Of a stretch of DNA of 64,000 nucleotides, positions 63,401-64,000 are shown piece by piece. Numbering within the stretch: position 1 is the first letter of the stretch; the number at the start of each line of letters is the position of its first letter. The translations under genes and the position numbers were made by a program. Source of the DNA: Branchiostoma floridae (taxonomy: Eukaryota > Chordata > Leptocardii > Amphioxiformes > Branchiostomatidae); the NCBI RefSeq assembly GCF_000003815.2, contig NC_049997.1, forward strand, positions 1,083,438 through 1,147,437, given 5' to 3'. The notes under the pieces are model-generated. The model saw only the letters and a list, made by a program, of their open reading frames with translations. It searched no databases and was not told where the DNA came from.

Positions 63401-63787
63401 GGCTGAAATATAACAATCAAGTTCCAACTAACAAATGGCTGTCGGAACAAAATGTTCGCGAAGGTATTATTGACATGAGTGTAACGTAAAGACACTAAAG
63501 AATCCCCAAATCTGTTTAATACGCTTTTGCAATGGTAATACGAGGACATATACATCTGTGTAAACAGAGTGATTTTAAAGTTAAACAAATTGTCATAACT
63601 TATTCAGCACTATTTTTAGAACGACTATTATTTCTAACTGCTGACAAGTCCCGATGATTTCGCGCTGCTTGGCCGTTATACCCTCGTCTGGCTGTGGGAG
63701 TTCAATGAAGGACAGTTGTACAGCAGCTGCTGGGAGGCCGACGTGGTGGCGACCCGGGCTGACAGGGATAACAGACTCACACAGCAG
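54403..63787 (+). CDS. Secreted LPMO-like protein, 5' part (tentative); 3' end beyond window
   Basis: Exons 54403-54548, 58221-58389, 58960-59233 and 63656-63787. The start has a good context (GCGACCATGA), and residues 1-18 (MKTPAALLMCLFVAKVAG) are a signal peptide. Cleavage would expose His (HSWVSCTDY), the hallmark of copper-dependent lytic polysaccharide monooxygenases, where the N-terminal His binds copper. Further features: paired cysteines, MAVYYPGQEV, KNHVADVRCTN and, in exon 4, YTLVWLWEFN and SSCWEADV. Splice phases 2 and 0 join exons 1-3 cleanly. Exon 3 ends in phase 1 and exon 4 is only open in phase 2, so an exon is probably missing between them or lies inside the repeat-filled intron. 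Exon 4 is followed by GTATGG, so the gene continues to the right. The LPMO assignment rests on the N-terminal His and general layout; another secreted Cys-rich family is possible. Confidence 0.6.
54601..54807. mobile_element. MITE-like element, copy 1 (in intron 1)
   Basis: Ends CGCTAGTTCACCTTTATCC, then GCGGGGTAACCT, and the inverse GGTTACCCCGCGGATAAAGG, then TAGCGCT, make ~30-bp terminal inverted repeats. A second copy lies in inverse orientation at 55658-55816. Confidence 0.75.
54850..55650. other. Intron 1 sequence, nothing recognised
   Basis: AT-rich intronic sequence between two inverted MITE copies; no ORF or RNA gene seen. Confidence 0.45.
55658..55816. mobile_element. MITE-like element, copy 2, inverted and truncated
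   Basis: AACAGGGTAT through GATATCAAGTCC and GGTTACCCCGCGGAAAAAGG to AGCGCTA is the reverse complement of most of 54601-54807. It lacks the first ~40 bp. Confidence 0.72.
55825..55960 (+). mobile_element. Possible tRNA-derived SINE fragment
   Basis: CGGTGGCTCAAATGGTAG (box-A-like) and CGATTCAACCC (box-B-like) have tRNA-like spacing and sit beside the second MITE copy. No tail is recognised. Confidence 0.4.
56361..56975. other. Assembly gap (615 N)
   Basis: Run of N followed by a poly-A stretch. Confidence 0.99.
57086..57494. mobile_element. Non-autonomous DNA transposon, TIR TAGG..TGGGTACCGGT (hAT-like?)
   Basis: The left end TAGGGGTGGGTACCGGTAC and the right end, whose inverse is TAGGCCTGGGTACCGGTGC, with inner CAGGTC boxes, form about 20-bp terminal inverted repeats. 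The interior is repeat-rich and lacks a transposase. A hAT-like assignment is only a guess from the end sequence. Confidence 0.6.
57685..58147. repeat. Direct repeat pair (~65 bp) flanking ATTATGCAAATTA-type sequence
   Basis: ATTAGCCCCTGATAGTGAGA to AATCAAATTATG (57694-57755) recurs as ATTAGCCCCAGATAGAGAGA to AATCAAACTATT (58085-58147). The interior holds two TTAATTATGCAAATTA/TTAAATATGCAAATTA units, similar to 2.9-3.4 kb. Confidence 0.6.
58396..58459. mobile_element. Deleted MITE of the CGCGG-rich family, copy 3
   Basis: Only about 64 bp: a short left end (ACCGTAAATTGAATTGG), CCACCGCGAAAATTTC and the right end TTTCTGCATATACAGTA. It starts a few bases after the donor of exon 2 of the LPMO-like gene. 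Confidence 0.6.
59639..60240. repeat. 160-bp tandem repeat array, left part
   Basis: CCAAATTTCAGGTCATTCGG-type phrases lie at about 59838, 60000 and 60161 (period about 161 bp), each followed by AC.AGGG.ACAGGAG(C/G)C and AAAAATGGCC. The block is preceded by GAAAGGCCGACATTTGCTTG at 59641. It matches the array to the right of the RT ORF. Confidence 0.8.
60253..62073 (+). mobile_element. CR1/L2-type non-LTR retrotransposon reverse transcriptase, intact 606-codon ORF
   Basis: A single open frame with all RT landmarks: KSAGPDDLHPSLLKEL, NYRPVSLTSVVGKVLE, QHGFVPKRSCTTQLLD, VYLDFRKAFDSVPHQRLL (catalytic Asp 251), GIPQGSVLGPTLF and IFADDSKIYR (Asp 339 and 340). The C-terminus (LWNSLPEEVVTANSVN) is the usual CR1-like end. 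Copying of RNA at a nicked target is its family role. No apurinic endonuclease domain lies upstream; the frame is directly preceded by repeat, so the element is 5'-truncated although its RT is undamaged. It lies in an intron of the LPMO-like gene, in the same orientation. The clade call (CR1/L2 group) is by pattern only. Confidence 0.9.
62160..63335. repeat. 160-bp tandem repeat array, right part
   Basis: ACCAAATTTCAGGTCATTTG phrases at about 62451, 62608, 62769, 62934, 63092 and 63251 give a period of 157-165 bp. A GAAAGGCCGATATTTGCTTA head recurs at 62302, and a GATTTGACAGGAG tail occurs at about 62269 and 63303. The units are diverged copies of one monomer. Confidence 0.82.
63336..63650. 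other. Intron end, nothing recognised
   Basis: AT-rich sequence between the repeat array and the last visible exon, with a short inverted TTGCAATATA/TATATTGCAA motif near 63333-63370. Confidence 0.4.
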
Positions 63788-64000
63788 GTATGGACCATCC
63801 GATCAAGTAGTAAAATAGGATCATCAGGTAGTCCAATCAGGAGACCACATCTAAAAAATTAGTTATGTCATTGGCTGGCCAAGAGCTGTGGTTTATGAAT
63901 ATTAACGGAATGACGGAAGCGGATATCTTTGGAAGCATTTCTAACTATTTGACGAAATATTCATAACTTTACAAAGAGAAAGGTTTACTTCATTCTTGGA

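Overview
The window is animal nuclear DNA: split genes with GT-AG introns, abundant non-LTR, SINE and MITE-like repeats, microsatellites and five assembly gaps. The gene content (a huge polycystin-1-like receptor-channel built from sushi, EGF and FN3 modules, and a CR1-type retrotransposon) and the repeat style fit a cephalochordate (amphioxus, Branchiostoma). That assignment is inference from pattern recognition, not a database match.

Layout. 1-2.5 kb: plus-strand remnant of a polycystin-1-like paralogue (four exons of the segment before the GPS, truncated). 2.5-6 kb: repeats and an assembly gap. 6.1-8.85 kb: left flank of a segmental duplication. 8.85-34.95 kb, minus strand: the main gene, read from 34.95 kb (N-terminal side) to 8.85 kb (C-terminus). 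I reconstruct about 46 exons with compatible phases: 10 sushi, 10 EGF and 4 FN3 domains, a Ser/Thr-rich linker, a GAIN-like segment, a GPS lacking the usual cleavage motif, TM1, PLAT, TM2-5, the polycystin domain with S1-S6, and a basic coiled-coil tail; about 3,000 residues. Its first exon and promoter were not found. 35-44.5 kb: MITEs, SINEs and a tandem A-B-A'-B' duplication. 44.5-47.8 kb: a decayed second copy of the 3' third of the polycystin gene, part of a duplication with 6.1-11.9 kb. 47.8-54.2 kb: repeats, a LINE fragment and a 72-bp minisatellite. 54.4 kb to the right edge, plus strand: a secreted protein gene whose mature N-terminus would be His, resembling copper-dependent lytic polysaccharide monooxygenases (LPMO-like, tentative). 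Its third visible intron carries a non-LTR reverse transcriptase ORF embedded in arrays of a 160-bp repeat.

The polycystin gene would encode a membrane receptor-channel with an adhesive ectodomain; three related copies in 48 kb, in both orientations, show local duplication and decay of this family. The LPMO-like gene is unrelated to it. Exon borders were read by eye from splice consensus, phase and family pattern; transcript data were not available.
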